Positions 1-7,929 of a stretch of DNA of 12,131 nt are shown here, one piece after another (positions within the stretch are counted from its first letter, which is position 1; the number at the start of each line of letters is the position of its first letter). Both the position numbers and the translations under genes were made by a program. The notes beneath the pieces were generated by a model. It saw only the letters and a program-made list of their open reading frames with translations. It made no database searches and was not told where the DNA came from. This DNA comes from CAZHZT01 sp964537285 (GTDB lineage Bacteria > Bacteroidota > Bacteroidia > Chitinophagales > Saprospiraceae): assembly GCA_964537285.1 (NCBI GenBank), contig CAZHZT010000155.1, positions 1 to 12,131 of the forward strand, written 5' to 3'.

Positions 1-33
1 ATGGATAATTCTATTGCTTTTAAATTACTGATG

Positions 34-62
34 TTCAGCTTTGCTGAATAGTTACCTTTTTT
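34..62 (+). terminator. possible weak terminator hairpin at the left edge
   Basis: TTCAGC (34-39) and GCTGAA (43-48) form a perfect 6-bp stem with a TTT loop. A T-run (57-62) begins eight nt after the stem rather than directly at its base. It could end transcription of a gene to the left of the window. A short reading frame (ATG at 1, stop at 49-51) passes through the stem, but its 16 residues are too few to identify. The detached T-tract makes this a weak call. Confidence 0.3.
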
Positions 63-63
63 A

Positions 64-93
64 TTTGTGAAGTACTAGCGACTCTTGTTTTTG
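64..93 (+). promoter_or_regulatory. candidate promoter for the diiron/ketosynthase/P450 operon
   Basis: TTTG at 64-67 lies 18 bp before TGTTTTTG at 86-93, which differs from the Bacteroidota TAnnTTTG element by one base (G for A). The spacing is slightly short of the usual 19-21 bp. Transcription would start near position 100, leaving a leader of about 60 nt before the ATG at 160. No better match was seen between 50 and 159. The call is tentative. Confidence 0.22.
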
Positions 94-94
94 A

Positions 95-107
95 ACGTGT
101 AGCACGT
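95..107. promoter_or_regulatory. short dyad (ACGTG-TAG-CACGT), possible operator
   Basis: ACGTG (95-99) and CACGT (103-107) are perfect inverted arms around a 3-nt centre. They sit just downstream of the candidate -7 element and about 50 nt before the first gene. That is where a repressor could act on the operon. A 5-bp dyad can also occur by chance, and no regulator gene is present in the window. Confidence 0.2.
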
Positions 108-159
108 ATGATAATTCGCACTTATTAGACTTTTTCATGGAAAAAATATAGCCCAAAAA

Positions 160-1608
160 ATGATTAATTTCTTCAAGCCATCCAATCAACTTCACGCAGA
201 TAAAGGCAGGCCGGATTATTACATAACCCCTTCTCATGATTTCAGGCAATATACAAGAGACTGTGAAGAAAAGTACTGGAATAGAGAAACGGCTTTTGAT
301 TGGAGTCAAAACGTACGAGAGAACCTAAAAAAGCATTTGGAAAGTTTAGATCCCGAAGAACTCTCTCAAATAGCTTTGATGACATTACCCATGGTTTTGG
401 AAAAAATAAATCAGAAAATTGATCTCATCAAACAAAATCTGACATTAATTGATGAGGACGCATTAAAAGATATTGAAGAATGCATTCCCTTTGACAAGGA
501 AGCTATAAAACACGCCATCAGTGCTCAATCCCCTTTAAAAGAATTCAAAAAGACGCCTTCAATATTAAAAGACCGAATAGAAATTTTGGAGCGTGAGCTT
601 TTTGACCTGAAAGAACAAAAGCGACTTGAAGTTTTTAGCAATGGAGCCTCAGTGAAACATTTAGAAACAGAACATGAAATCCAAATACAAAATGAAGCCA
701 TCATTAGACTTACCCAACAAATAAAAAAGCTCCGAAAAGAATACCAACAACATAAAGTAAAATACAAAACTAAGGAAAGAGAATTAACAGCAAGGATCCA
801 AAATGAGCTCGAACCTTTTAGAGATCAAATCTTAAATGACCTGCAAGACACTCAGAAAATATTGTTGAATATTCCAGCCTCTAAAGCTTTGCCTCAGGAA
901 GGTACCGAGCTCGAAAGATTAAAAGATTTGATATGGAAACGTCAAATTAGAGGACTCAAGGATCTGGCCAATCACGCGCTGGTCGTTGAACAGAGTGCCA
1001 TTGCCCCCTTAAGCATGGGAATCATTCATTACAAACGCCATCGGGAAATACAGGAAGCAATGACTACCTTTATCAATGATGAAGCCAAGCACTCCGCTAC
1101 TTTCAGGCGTTTCCTCGTAGAGAAGCTGGAAGCGAAAGAATATATCAATTCCACCCTGATTAAAGGAGCTAACAGATATTTATGGTTGTCAAGATTCATG
1201 CCTGGAACAGGCATGTTTTTAGCTGTTATTGTCGAAGCTATTGGCGCTGCTTATCTGGAGTTTTTCGGAACCGAAAAATATATGCCGGATAAGTTATTTT
1301 GTAGCATCTGCCAAACCATTTCCCTTCAAGATGAAAAAAGACACATGGATCTGTGTGCGGCAATGTATAATGAACTTTACAGAAAGGGAAGCAAATGGGA
1401 GCAAACGCGCAATAAAATTGCTTTAAAAGTAATGATGAAAGCTGTTTACGGAGATAAAACGGAAAACCATCACCTTATTCAGGCATTCCGGGCTTTCGGT
1501 GTAGAATCAAGTTTTCTATATAATCACATTATCAATCGCTTAAGCCAACAATTAAGCCGAATCGGCTTAAAGGTAAAGCCTGAAGAAATTCTTAAGTTTA
1601 TTGGTTAA
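160..1608 (+). CDS. ferritin-like diiron protein with long coiled-coil N-terminal half
   Basis: A 482-residue protein in two parts. Residues about 265-465 form a helical domain with ferritin-like diiron ligand spacing: E277, then E308-A-K-H311 (ExxH), then E359, then E392-K-R-H395 (second ExxH). These would bind two irons and activate O2, as in ferritin-like oxygenases, N-oxygenases and desaturases. The extra histidine of AurF-type N-oxygenases, four residues before the second ExxH glutamate, is S388 here, so AurF-type chemistry is not supported. Residues about 133-225 are rich in K, E, Q and L with coiled-coil character. Residues 35-95 hold helices including an FDWS motif (46-49). There is no signal peptide or clear membrane helix, so it is probably cytoplasmic. 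The ATG at 160 has only an A-rich upstream stretch. The gene stops 16 nt before the ketosynthase start, suggesting co-transcription and shared substrate. The fold is fairly secure; the reaction is unknown. Confidence 0.72.
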   Translation: MINFFKPSNQLHADKGRPDYYITPSHDFRQYTRDCEEKYWNRETAFDWSQNVRENLKKHLESLDPEELSQIALMTLPMVLEKINQKIDLIKQNLTLIDEDALKDIEECIPFDKEAIKHAISAQSPLKEFKKTPSILKDRIEILERELFDLKEQKRLEVFSNGASVKHLETEHEIQIQNEAIIRLTQQIKKLRKEYQQHKVKYKTKERELTARIQNELEPFRDQILNDLQDTQKILLNIPASKALPQEGTELERLKDLIWKRQIRGLKDLANHALVVEQSAIAPLSMGIIHYKRHREIQEAMTTFINDEAKHSATFRRFLVEKLEAKEYINSTLIKGANRYLWLSRFMPGTGMFLAVIVEAIGAAYLEFFGTEKYMPDKLFCSICQTISLQDEKRHMDLCAAMYNELYRKGSKWEQTRNKIALKVMMKAVYGDKTENHHLIQAFRAFGVESSFLYNHIINRLSQQLSRIGLKVKPEEILKFIG

Positions 1609-1624
1609 TATTAATGAATCAACA

Positions 1625-3628
1625 ATGGATAAAGCTCCAAATACGATCATTGAAAGCATGGGCGTCTATGTCCCACAGAATTCATCCTCTACAGAGCAAA
1701 TTCTTCAGGCTTGCCAAAAGCCTCTTAACTTCCCATTGGAAAGAATTACGGGTATAAAAAACAGGCCTACCGCAGGAAAAAATGAATTTTCCATCCATTT
1801 AGCAAAGAAAGCTATTTCTAACTGCCTGGAAACATCAAAATACAATGCAGAAGAGATCGACCTTTTGATTTGTTGCAATATTTCCCGCTATGATGCACCA
1901 GACCATTTTTCTTTTGAACCCTGCACTGCAGCAAAACTCAAAAAGCATTTTGGTTTCCATCAGGCCATGGCCTTTGACATTACCAACGCTTGTGCGGGCA
2001 TGTTCACTGGGGTTTATATCGTAGATAACTTCTTAAAAACAGGAGCCATCCGTTGTGGCATGGTTGTCAGTGGAGAATATATTACACACCTGACGCGCAC
2101 AGCTGAAAGAGAAATTGAAAATTTTATGGACTCCAGGCTTGCTTGCCTCACGCTGGGCGATTCTGGGGCTGCTGTGATTCTTGAAAATGGAGAGGATGAA
2201 CAAAGTGGTTTCGTAGACATGGATCTTCAAACTTTTGGTCGCTACAGTCAATACTGTATTGCAAAAACAGCAGAAACCAACGGTTGGATAATGTATACAG
2301 ACGCTGTCAGGTTAGCAGACGTAGCTATAAAATCGGGAGCTGATTATGCCCTAAGAATACTCCAAAGAGCAGGCTGGCCACCTGATTCCTTTCAGCACCT
2401 GATCATGCACCAAACATCAAAGATGACCCTGAATGGTGCCCAAAAGGAAATTCAAAGCCTTTTGAATGATAATATTTTTGAAAAAGTCAATTCAATTAAT
2501 AATCTTGAAAATCGTGGAAACACCGCATCAACCTCGCATTTCGTAGCATTGGCTGATTTCATTCAAAAGGGTGAGATAAAATCAGGTGATAAAATTGTTT
2601 TTAGTGTTTCTGCATCGGGCCTAACGGTAGGGGTTTTACTATATGTTTTTGACAATCTCCCTGATCGGCTTCGCAAGGCCACACCAGCACTAGCCTCACC
2701 ACCTGAAGCAGGCAATCATCGAATCATATACAAGAAAAGCAGCGTTCGCATTGAAAGCACAGGAACCATTATAGAACAATCCGTGGAGGAAAAAGATTCT
2801 CTTAGAATGCTAGAGGCCGCTGCAAAAAATTGCCTTGAAAAGTCATCCTACAAATCCAATGAAATTGATTTGCTTTTATATTGTGGTGTTTATCGGACTG
2901 ATTACATCCTGGAACCAGCATATGCAACTCTATTAGCCGGAGCTTTGAATATGAATGCTATACCTGCTGATGACAGTGAGAACAAAACGCTGGCTTTTGA
3001 TATCTTTAATGGAGCTGTTGGTTTTTTAAATGCCTGCCATATTGCCCAACAAATGATTGCTACAGGAAAATGCCAATCGGCAATGATCGTAACTGCTGAG
3101 GTAGAAAATAATGCAAAATGGTTTCCTAGTGAATTACTGGGCATTCGGGAAATAGCTTCGGCCATCATTCTGGACACGGCAACCCCCACCTCTGGCGGTT
3201 TTTCGGATTTTCTATTTAAACATCATACAAATTTAAACCACTCATATACAACTTATTGTACCACTATAGGTTCAGAGGCACAGCTTCGTATTGAAAAAAG
3301 CAAGGATCTGGAAGAGCTTTACTTAAACAAGATACCATCCGCGATTGAAGAATTGCTGCAAGCTTCTGATTTAAGCCTTAACGAAATTGACCTTGTGTTT
3401 CCTCCACAAATTTCATCCAACTTTATTGCCAACTTAAGTAAAGCTATGAATTTTCCGATTGAGCAATTTGTAAACGTTGCCGGAGATGGTCCAGACCTCT
3501 TTACGTCTTCATTGACTTTTGCATTTGAACATGCCTTTGAAAATGAGCACATAAACCCAGGAACAGTTGCGCTAATCATAGTAGTGGGCTCAGGTATTCA
3601 GGTCGGTTGCTCCATTTATCATTTTTGA
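1625..3628 (+). CDS. tandem KAS III-type ketosynthase, second domain catalytically dead
   Basis: A 667-residue protein, about twice the usual FabH length (about 320). The first copy (about 6-345) has the full thiolase-fold triad of KAS III enzymes: C123 in NACAGM, H262 in MHQTS and N299 in NRGNTAS. The second copy (about 365-667) repeats the landmarks EIDLLLY, AFDIFNGAVG and VVGSGIQVG. The residue aligned with the cysteine is A464, the histidine is P594, and the asparagine segment reads GDGPDLF. The first half should condense or transfer acyl groups. The second is probably structural, like the inactive partner in PqsBC or in KS/chain-length-factor pairs. A TTG at 1601 would extend the frame by eight residues into the preceding gene, but the ATG at 1625 leads straight into the strand typical of the KAS III N-terminus and is preferred. 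It sits between an oxidase gene and a P450 gene with very short gaps. The substrate is unknown, and no acyl carrier protein is in the window. Confidence 0.85.
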   Translation: MDKAPNTIIESMGVYVPQNSSSTEQILQACQKPLNFPLERITGIKNRPTAGKNEFSIHLAKKAISNCLETSKYNAEEIDLLICCNISRYDAPDHFSFEPCTAAKLKKHFGFHQAMAFDITNACAGMFTGVYIVDNFLKTGAIRCGMVVSGEYITHLTRTAEREIENFMDSRLACLTLGDSGAAVILENGEDEQSGFVDMDLQTFGRYSQYCIAKTAETNGWIMYTDAVRLADVAIKSGADYALRILQRAGWPPDSFQHLIMHQTSKMTLNGAQKEIQSLLNDNIFEKVNSINNLENRGNTASTSHFVALADFIQKGEIKSGDKIVFSVSASGLTVGVLLYVFDNLPDRLRKATPALASPPEAGNHRIIYKKSSVRIESTGTIIEQSVEEKDSLRMLEAAAKNCLEKSSYKSNEIDLLLYCGVYRTDYILEPAYATLLAGALNMNAIPADDSENKTLAFDIFNGAVGFLNACHIAQQMIATGKCQSAMIVTAEVENNAKWFPSELLGIREIASAIILDTATPTSGGFSDFLFKHHTNLNHSYTTYCTTIGSEAQLRIEKSKDLEELYLNKIPSAIEELLQASDLSLNEIDLVFPPQISSNFIANLSKAMNFPIEQFVNVAGDGPDLFTSSLTFAFEHAFENEHINPGTVALIIVVGSGIQVGCSIYHF

Positions 3629-3639
3629 ACCTCAGGATC

Positions 3640-4992
3640 ATGGGAAAAATCAACAAAAGCTTGCTCCCTCCGGGTCCAAAAGGTAAGTTCTTAACAGGCC
3701 ACCTGTTTAGCTTTAAACGAGATAGCCTAAGTTTTCTAAAGGAAATCGCTGATAAATACGGAGACATTGTTTATTTTAAAATAGGACCAATAGGCGTTAC
3801 GCTTTTTAATCATCCGAAACACATCCGGGAAGTTCTTTCCACCAACCACCATAATTTTGTAAAAGGCCGCCCGCTGGAAATGGCGAAAATACTCTTAGGA
3901 GAAGGACTACTGACTAGTGAAGGAAGTTTTCACAGGCAACAGTCCAGAATAATTCAGCCAGCCTTTCATCGAAGGATGATTAAATCTTATGCTACTGCGA
4001 TGACAGAGTCTGCCGAAGATTTTATGAAAGATTGGAAGGATGGAATGAAGCTAGATGTTTTAGATGAAATGATAAACATGAGCATTGTTATCGCAGGGAA
4101 AGCATTATTTTCTACCGATCTCAGGCAAGAAGCTTCCAACATTAACAGAGCTCTGCATGAAGTTATGAGCCTTTTCGGAAGAGTGGCTGTACCATTTTCC
4201 GAATGGTTACTCAAACTCCCCTTGCCAAGTAACATTCGCTTTAAAAAAGCCAAAGCCAAGCTAGATGAAACAATCTATGGCATCATCAAACAGCGTCAGC
4301 AACATCCAATTGATAGCGATGACCTGCTTTCAATCTTGCTTAGAGCCCAAAATGAACAGAATGGTGCCCCGGGAATAAGTGACCAACAGGTTCGGGATGA
4401 AGCGATGACCTTATTTTTAACCGCTTTCGATACCACATCTCTTGCGCTTGCCTGGACGTGGTACCTTCTTTCGCAACACCCAACCGCCGAGGCATTATTG
4501 TTCAAAGAGCTCGACCAGAAACTCCAGGGCCCTACTCCCACCGTCGAGGATGTTCCTCAATTGAAATTCACAAGGATGGTGTTTGCTGAATCTATGCGAT
4601 TATTTCCGCCCCTTTATTTGATATCTCGTCAGGCATTGGAGGATTTTGACATTGATCAATACAGGATACCTGCCGGAACCATAATCTTGATGAGCCCTTA
4701 CCTCATTCATCGCGATCCAAGGTTCCATTCCGATCCAGAAGCCTTTAAGCCTTTATCATGGAGCAAAAAAACAAATAGCCAAAATTCAAAATACACCTAC
4801 TTTCCATTTAGCAGAGGACCGCGTTCTTGTATTGGCGAACATTTTGCCTGGATGGAAGGAATTCTTGTGTTAGCCACCATTGCTCAAAACTGGCAATTGA
4901 AGTTAGCCCAGCCCTCTTCGATAAAGTTCTTACAGTCAATTAATCTGCGGCCTAAAAATGGAATAAAAATGCAGGTTTTCCGAAAAAACTAA
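3640..4992 (+). CDS. cytochrome P450 monooxygenase
   Basis: A 450-residue P450 with all core signatures: proline-rich LLPPGPKG near the N-terminus (8-15), C-helix stretch HRQQSRIIQPAFH (98-110), I-helix oxygen-binding TAFDTT (261-266; alanine replaces the usual glycine), K-helix ESMR (E317, R320), and haem loop FSRGPRSCIG (390-399) with C397 as iron ligand. It should insert oxygen from O2 into an organic substrate. There is no N-terminal membrane anchor, so it is a soluble bacterial type needing external electron donors; no ferredoxin or reductase gene lies in the window. The ATG at 3640 starts 11 nt after the ketosynthase stop. A TTG at 3607 would overlap that gene and add an unrelated N-terminal tail, so it is rejected. 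Position in the cassette suggests it hydroxylates the condensed product. The family is certain; the substrate is unknown. Confidence 0.95.
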   Translation: MGKINKSLLPPGPKGKFLTGHLFSFKRDSLSFLKEIADKYGDIVYFKIGPIGVTLFNHPKHIREVLSTNHHNFVKGRPLEMAKILLGEGLLTSEGSFHRQQSRIIQPAFHRRMIKSYATAMTESAEDFMKDWKDGMKLDVLDEMINMSIVIAGKALFSTDLRQEASNINRALHEVMSLFGRVAVPFSEWLLKLPLPSNIRFKKAKAKLDETIYGIIKQRQQHPIDSDDLLSILLRAQNEQNGAPGISDQQVRDEAMTLFLTAFDTTSLALAWTWYLLSQHPTAEALLFKELDQKLQGPTPTVEDVPQLKFTRMVFAESMRLFPPLYLISRQALEDFDIDQYRIPAGTIILMSPYLIHRDPRFHSDPEAFKPLSWSKKTNSQNSKYTYFPFSRGPRSCIGEHFAWMEGILVLATIAQNWQLKLAQPSSIKFLQSINLRPKNGIKMQVFRKN

Positions 4993-5090
4993 TAAGTCAA
5001 AAAGAAGAAGAGCCCATTTCTTACTCTATACACTCTACCCGTCATTTCACACAAAAAAACACCCCCTTTATAAAAAAAGTCCTTTTTTAA

Positions 5091-5121
5091 TTGGTTTTAA
5101 AAAACAATTTGTTTATTTTTG
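5091..5121 (+). promoter_or_regulatory. recA promoter, Bacteroidota type
   Basis: TTG at 5091-5093 (-33 element) is followed by a 20-bp spacer and TATTTTTG at 5114-5121, a full match to TAnnTTTG. Transcription should begin near 5126-5128, giving a recA leader of about 45 nt. No convincing LexA-type dyad overlaps it. It shows that recA is transcribed independently of the P450 operon. Confidence 0.75.
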
Positions 5122-5171
5122 CCATGAGCAAAAGAACCAGAATTTATTATATCAGCTAATTCTATAAAAAA

Positions 5172-6251
5172 ATGGCAAACGAGAGAGAATCCAAATTAAA
5201 GGCACTACAAATTACGGTTGATAAGCTGGATAAGGTTTATGGCAAGGGAACCGTAATGCGCCTGGGAGATAAGCAGGTTGTTGAAATAGATACCATCCCA
5301 TCTGGCTCTTTGGGCCTGGATGTTGCACTAGGAATAAACGGTTACCCCAAAGGACGTGTCGTAGAAATCTACGGGCCTGAATCTTCAGGTAAAACTACTT
5401 TGGCTATTCATGCTATTGCAGAAGCTCAAAAAAAAGGAGGCATTGCTGCTTTCATCGATGCCGAGCACGCCTTTGACAGGTTCTATGCTGAAGGCCTTGG
5501 CGTTGATGTAGATAATCTTTTAATTGCCCAACCCGACAATGGTGAACAGGCTCTTGAAATCGCCGAAAACCTGATCCGCTCCGGAGCCATCGATATTATC
5601 GTAATTGACTCGGTTGCTGCCCTTGTCCCCAAAGGGGAAATCGAAGGGGAAATGGGTGAATCCAAAATGGGACTTCAAGCGCGCTTAATGTCTCAGGCAC
5701 TACGGAAATTAACTTCTACCATCGGCAAAACAGGGTGCTGCTGCATCTTCATCAATCAGCTGCGTGAAAAAATCGGGGTAATGTTCGGAAACCCTGAAAC
5801 GACTACAGGTGGTAATGCCCTTAAGTTCTACGCTTCCGTCCGCCTCGATATTCGTAAATCAGGTTCTGCTATCAAGGATAAAGAGGGGAATGTAGTGGCT
5901 AATCACGTGAAAGTGAAGATTGTGAAAAACAAACTTGCTCCTCCTTTCAGAATCGCTGAATTCGATATCGTCTACGGAGAGGGTATTTCTAAAGTTGGTG
6001 AAATCGTAGACCTTGGAGTTGATCACGATATCGTTCAAAAAAGTGGCGCCTGGTATAGCTATAATGGAGCAAAAATTGCTCAGGGACGCGAAGCAGCTAA
6101 ATCATTTTTCAAAGATAATCCTGAATTAGCTGATGAAGTTGAAACGATGATCAAGAAAAAACTTAAAGTGATCAAAGAACCGCCACAAGAGGAAATTCTG
6201 GCGGCTGCCAACGGTAGCAAGCCTAAAGCTGGTAAAACAACTAAAAAGTAA
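5172..6251 (+). CDS. recA: recombinase RecA
   Basis: A full-length 359-residue RecA. It forms ATP-dependent filaments on single-stranded DNA, catalyses strand exchange in recombinational repair, and acts as co-protease in damage responses. Walker A GPESSGKTT spans 68-76 (K74), and Walker B is IIVIDSVAALVP. The MGESKMGLQARLMSQALRK stretch and the block around QLREKIGVMFGNPETTTGGN are canonical. The C-terminus is rich in lysine after residue 345, rather than acidic as in Escherichia coli, whose acidic tail restrains activity. The ATG at 5172 follows an A-run typical of Bacteroidota starts and gives the standard MANERESKLKAL opening. It has its own promoter 50 nt upstream and a strong hairpin 26 nt downstream, so it is a single-gene unit. 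Nothing is odd in the core. Confidence 0.99.
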   Translation: MANERESKLKALQITVDKLDKVYGKGTVMRLGDKQVVEIDTIPSGSLGLDVALGINGYPKGRVVEIYGPESSGKTTLAIHAIAEAQKKGGIAAFIDAEHAFDRFYAEGLGVDVDNLLIAQPDNGEQALEIAENLIRSGAIDIIVIDSVAALVPKGEIEGEMGESKMGLQARLMSQALRKLTSTIGKTGCCCIFINQLREKIGVMFGNPETTTGGNALKFYASVRLDIRKSGSAIKDKEGNVVANHVKVKIVKNKLAPPFRIAEFDIVYGEGISKVGEIVDLGVDHDIVQKSGAWYSYNGAKIAQGREAAKSFFKDNPELADEVETMIKKKLKVIKEPPQEEILAAANGSKPKAGKTTKK

Positions 6252-6277
6252 CGTTCTTCGACATACTTTTCTTATCA

Positions 6278-6345
6278 TGTTGTAAAAAGAGGGGATTCAC
6301 TGCTCTCGCCTTGGCGAGAGCAGTGAATCCCCTCTTTTTACAACA
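6278..6345. terminator. 33-bp perfect hairpin, probable (bidirectional) terminator of recA
   Basis: Arms 6278-6310 and 6313-6345 are perfect reverse complements over 33 bp, with a TT centre. The apex is the G/C-rich CTCTCGCC-TT-GGCGAGAG. The outer stem carries A-runs on the left and a five-T run on the right, so a shorter G/C stem followed by U-rich RNA can form in either direction. It starts 26 nt after the recA stop, which fits factor-independent termination. The perfect stem is much longer than usual for a terminator and might also be a palindromic repeat element. Confidence 0.75.
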
Positions 6346-6482
6346 CCCTAAAATCTACTCCAAAAAACCTTTTAATAATTTTTCTTCCCCCTATTGCTAT
6401 TTTCACCAAAAGACCGCTACTTGCATCCCTCTTTTGAACGAGAAGTAAAATATTTTAATTCATTCTTGATCAAATTTTTAGC

Positions 6483-7922
6483 ATGAAAAAAGTAGCAAAG
6501 GTTATCAACCCTGGTCAATTTGAACCAGAACAACACTGGTACCCAAAAGCTTTAAACGCAACCATCCACCCCTTGGTAAGTTACTTTCTAAACTTAAAGG
6601 AAGACCGGATCGTGAAAAGGTACTGCCATTTACATCCAAAAGTGAAACCCGAACGCCTTAAATCGTTCCTGGAGTACAAACCTCGCTACTTCATCTGGGC
6701 TGGCGCAGACCTTATGCACGTAACTAATGAGGATGGAAACCGGCAAATGGTCGTCATTGAAAACAACTCTTGCCCGTCAGGCCAAAAATCCATGCCACTA
6801 CTCAATGACATGGAGGAACAAGGAGGCTACAAACTCCTTATGGAGCGTACCATTCATCCTACCTTAACCAGAAAAAAAAGAAGCATCTCGGGAGGCCTCG
6901 CAGTCATCTACGACAAAAACCCAATGGAGGCCTCAGGTTATGCTCATGCAATGGCTGATATTTTTAAGGAACCTGTACACTATGTTTCTTTTTACAGAAA
7001 TGATCCTGACCCGAATATAAAGTTTGAAGACGGAATAATGTACGTGCGAACCAATGGCCAGGATTGGCAGCCTATTCGGGCCGCCTTCCGCTATCTTACT
7101 CAACAACCCTGGAATCGCTTGCCTGTACATAGCAAAACCCATATTATTAATCCTACAATTGCTTGCCTGGCAGGAGGCAGAAACAAAATGGTTGCCGCCA
7201 AAGCATACGACTTTTTCAATTCTACCCTCGAAGGCAGTGGTCTTGAAATCAATACGCCTGAAACAATTTGGGATGTCAGCAAATTACAAATCCCTCTTTG
7301 GGTTAGAAAAATGGGAGGACATGCAGTAGTGAAAAATCCATATAGCAATGCCGGCCAAGGGGTATTCACAATAGTGAATGAGCAAGAACTTGAAAAATTC
7401 ATGGAAATGGATTTTCATTATGAGCGATTCATCGTACAAAGTCTTATCGGAAACTACAACTGGAGCTCTACAGGATCTAAAGGTAAGCTTTTCCACGTAG
7501 GTACTATGCCTAGTGACAAAGGAAATACCTACGTAGCCGACCTTCGAGTGATGGTCAGCGCTACCCAAAATGGTATTCGACCACTCGCACTCTATGCTCG
7601 TAGAGCCCTTAACCCTTTGGTTGATCACCTTGAGGAAGGATCAAACTCCTGGGATGTTTTGGGTACCAATCTTTCTATTAAAAATGAAGATGGCAGCTGG
7701 GGCAGCGACACCAAGCGCCTCATGCTCATGGATAGAAGAGATTTTAACAAATTAGGCGTGGGGTTAGATGATCTCATAGAAGCTTATATTCAAACCGTAC
7801 TCTCCATGATCGCAATCGATCAAATGGCTAAGGATCTTTTTAATTCGAAAAATCGATTCCGCGCCAAGTTGTTCCGATCTTTAGATGACGATCAGGCACT
7901 GATAGACGAAATAATGATCTAA
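6483..7922 (+). CDS. ATP-grasp-like ligase, apparently circularly permuted
   Basis: A 479-residue cytoplasmic-looking protein. Two segments suggest the ATP-grasp fold, which joins a carboxylate to an amine through an acyl-phosphate. One is VVIENNSCPSG at 90-100, resembling the E-D-N..PSG motif of circularly permuted ATP-grasp proteins. The other is HAVVKNPYSNAGQGVFTIV at 280-298, resembling the lysine plus glycine-rich loop that covers ATP. A further segment, VADLRVMVSA at 351-360 with YARRALNP following, looks like the later Mg/ATP-binding strands. In the permuted order the metal-binding E-N lies N-terminal to the nucleotide loop, as seen here. The frame ends 7 nt before a second ATP-grasp gene, so the two are almost surely co-transcribed and may act on one product. 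The start ATG at 6483 gives the clear opening MKKVAKVINPGQF. The assignment rests on motif reading only; substrates are unknown, and a non-enzymatic relative is possible. Confidence 0.6.
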   Translation: MKKVAKVINPGQFEPEQHWYPKALNATIHPLVSYFLNLKEDRIVKRYCHLHPKVKPERLKSFLEYKPRYFIWAGADLMHVTNEDGNRQMVVIENNSCPSGQKSMPLLNDMEEQGGYKLLMERTIHPTLTRKKRSISGGLAVIYDKNPMEASGYAHAMADIFKEPVHYVSFYRNDPDPNIKFEDGIMYVRTNGQDWQPIRAAFRYLTQQPWNRLPVHSKTHIINPTIACLAGGRNKMVAAKAYDFFNSTLEGSGLEINTPETIWDVSKLQIPLWVRKMGGHAVVKNPYSNAGQGVFTIVNEQELEKFMEMDFHYERFIVQSLIGNYNWSSTGSKGKLFHVGTMPSDKGNTYVADLRVMVSATQNGIRPLALYARRALNPLVDHLEEGSNSWDVLGTNLSIKNEDGSWGSDTKRLMLMDRRDFNKLGVGLDDLIEAYIQTVLSMIAIDQMAKDLFNSKNRFRAKLFRSLDDDQALIDEIMI

Positions 7923-7929
7923 GGACCTT

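Noticed and set aside
1..51. 16-codon frame at the window start (ATG at 1, TAG at 49-51) as the end of an upstream gene
   Set aside because: Too short to judge, and it runs through a hairpin that may be a terminator.
1601..1624. TTG start for the ketosynthase, overlapping the diiron gene
   Set aside because: The added eight residues do not match KAS III N-termini, and an ATG at 1625 starts at the expected place.
3607..3639. TTG start for the P450, overlapping the ketosynthase
   Set aside because: The ATG at 3640 gives a normal soluble P450 N-terminus with the proline-rich motif at 8-15.
5072..5090. A-run/T-run palindrome around AAAAAAGTCCTTTTTT as a terminator for the P450 operon
   Set aside because: The stem is almost entirely A-T with a two-base centre, and it overlaps the recA promoter region. 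It is too weak to call as a terminator.
5124..5159. 11-codon frame (MSKRTRIYYIS) just before recA, a possible leader peptide
   Set aside because: Its ATG lies only two nt after the TAnnTTTG element, at or upstream of the expected transcription start, so it is unlikely to be on the recA transcript.
5050..5171. SOS-type LexA box before recA
   Set aside because: No convincing dyad of LexA type is visible near the promoter.
7284..7628. 114-codon antisense frame inside the first ATP-grasp gene
   Set aside because: It lies wholly within a well-supported coding region on the other strand and has no recognisable domain; likewise the other antisense frames throughout the window.
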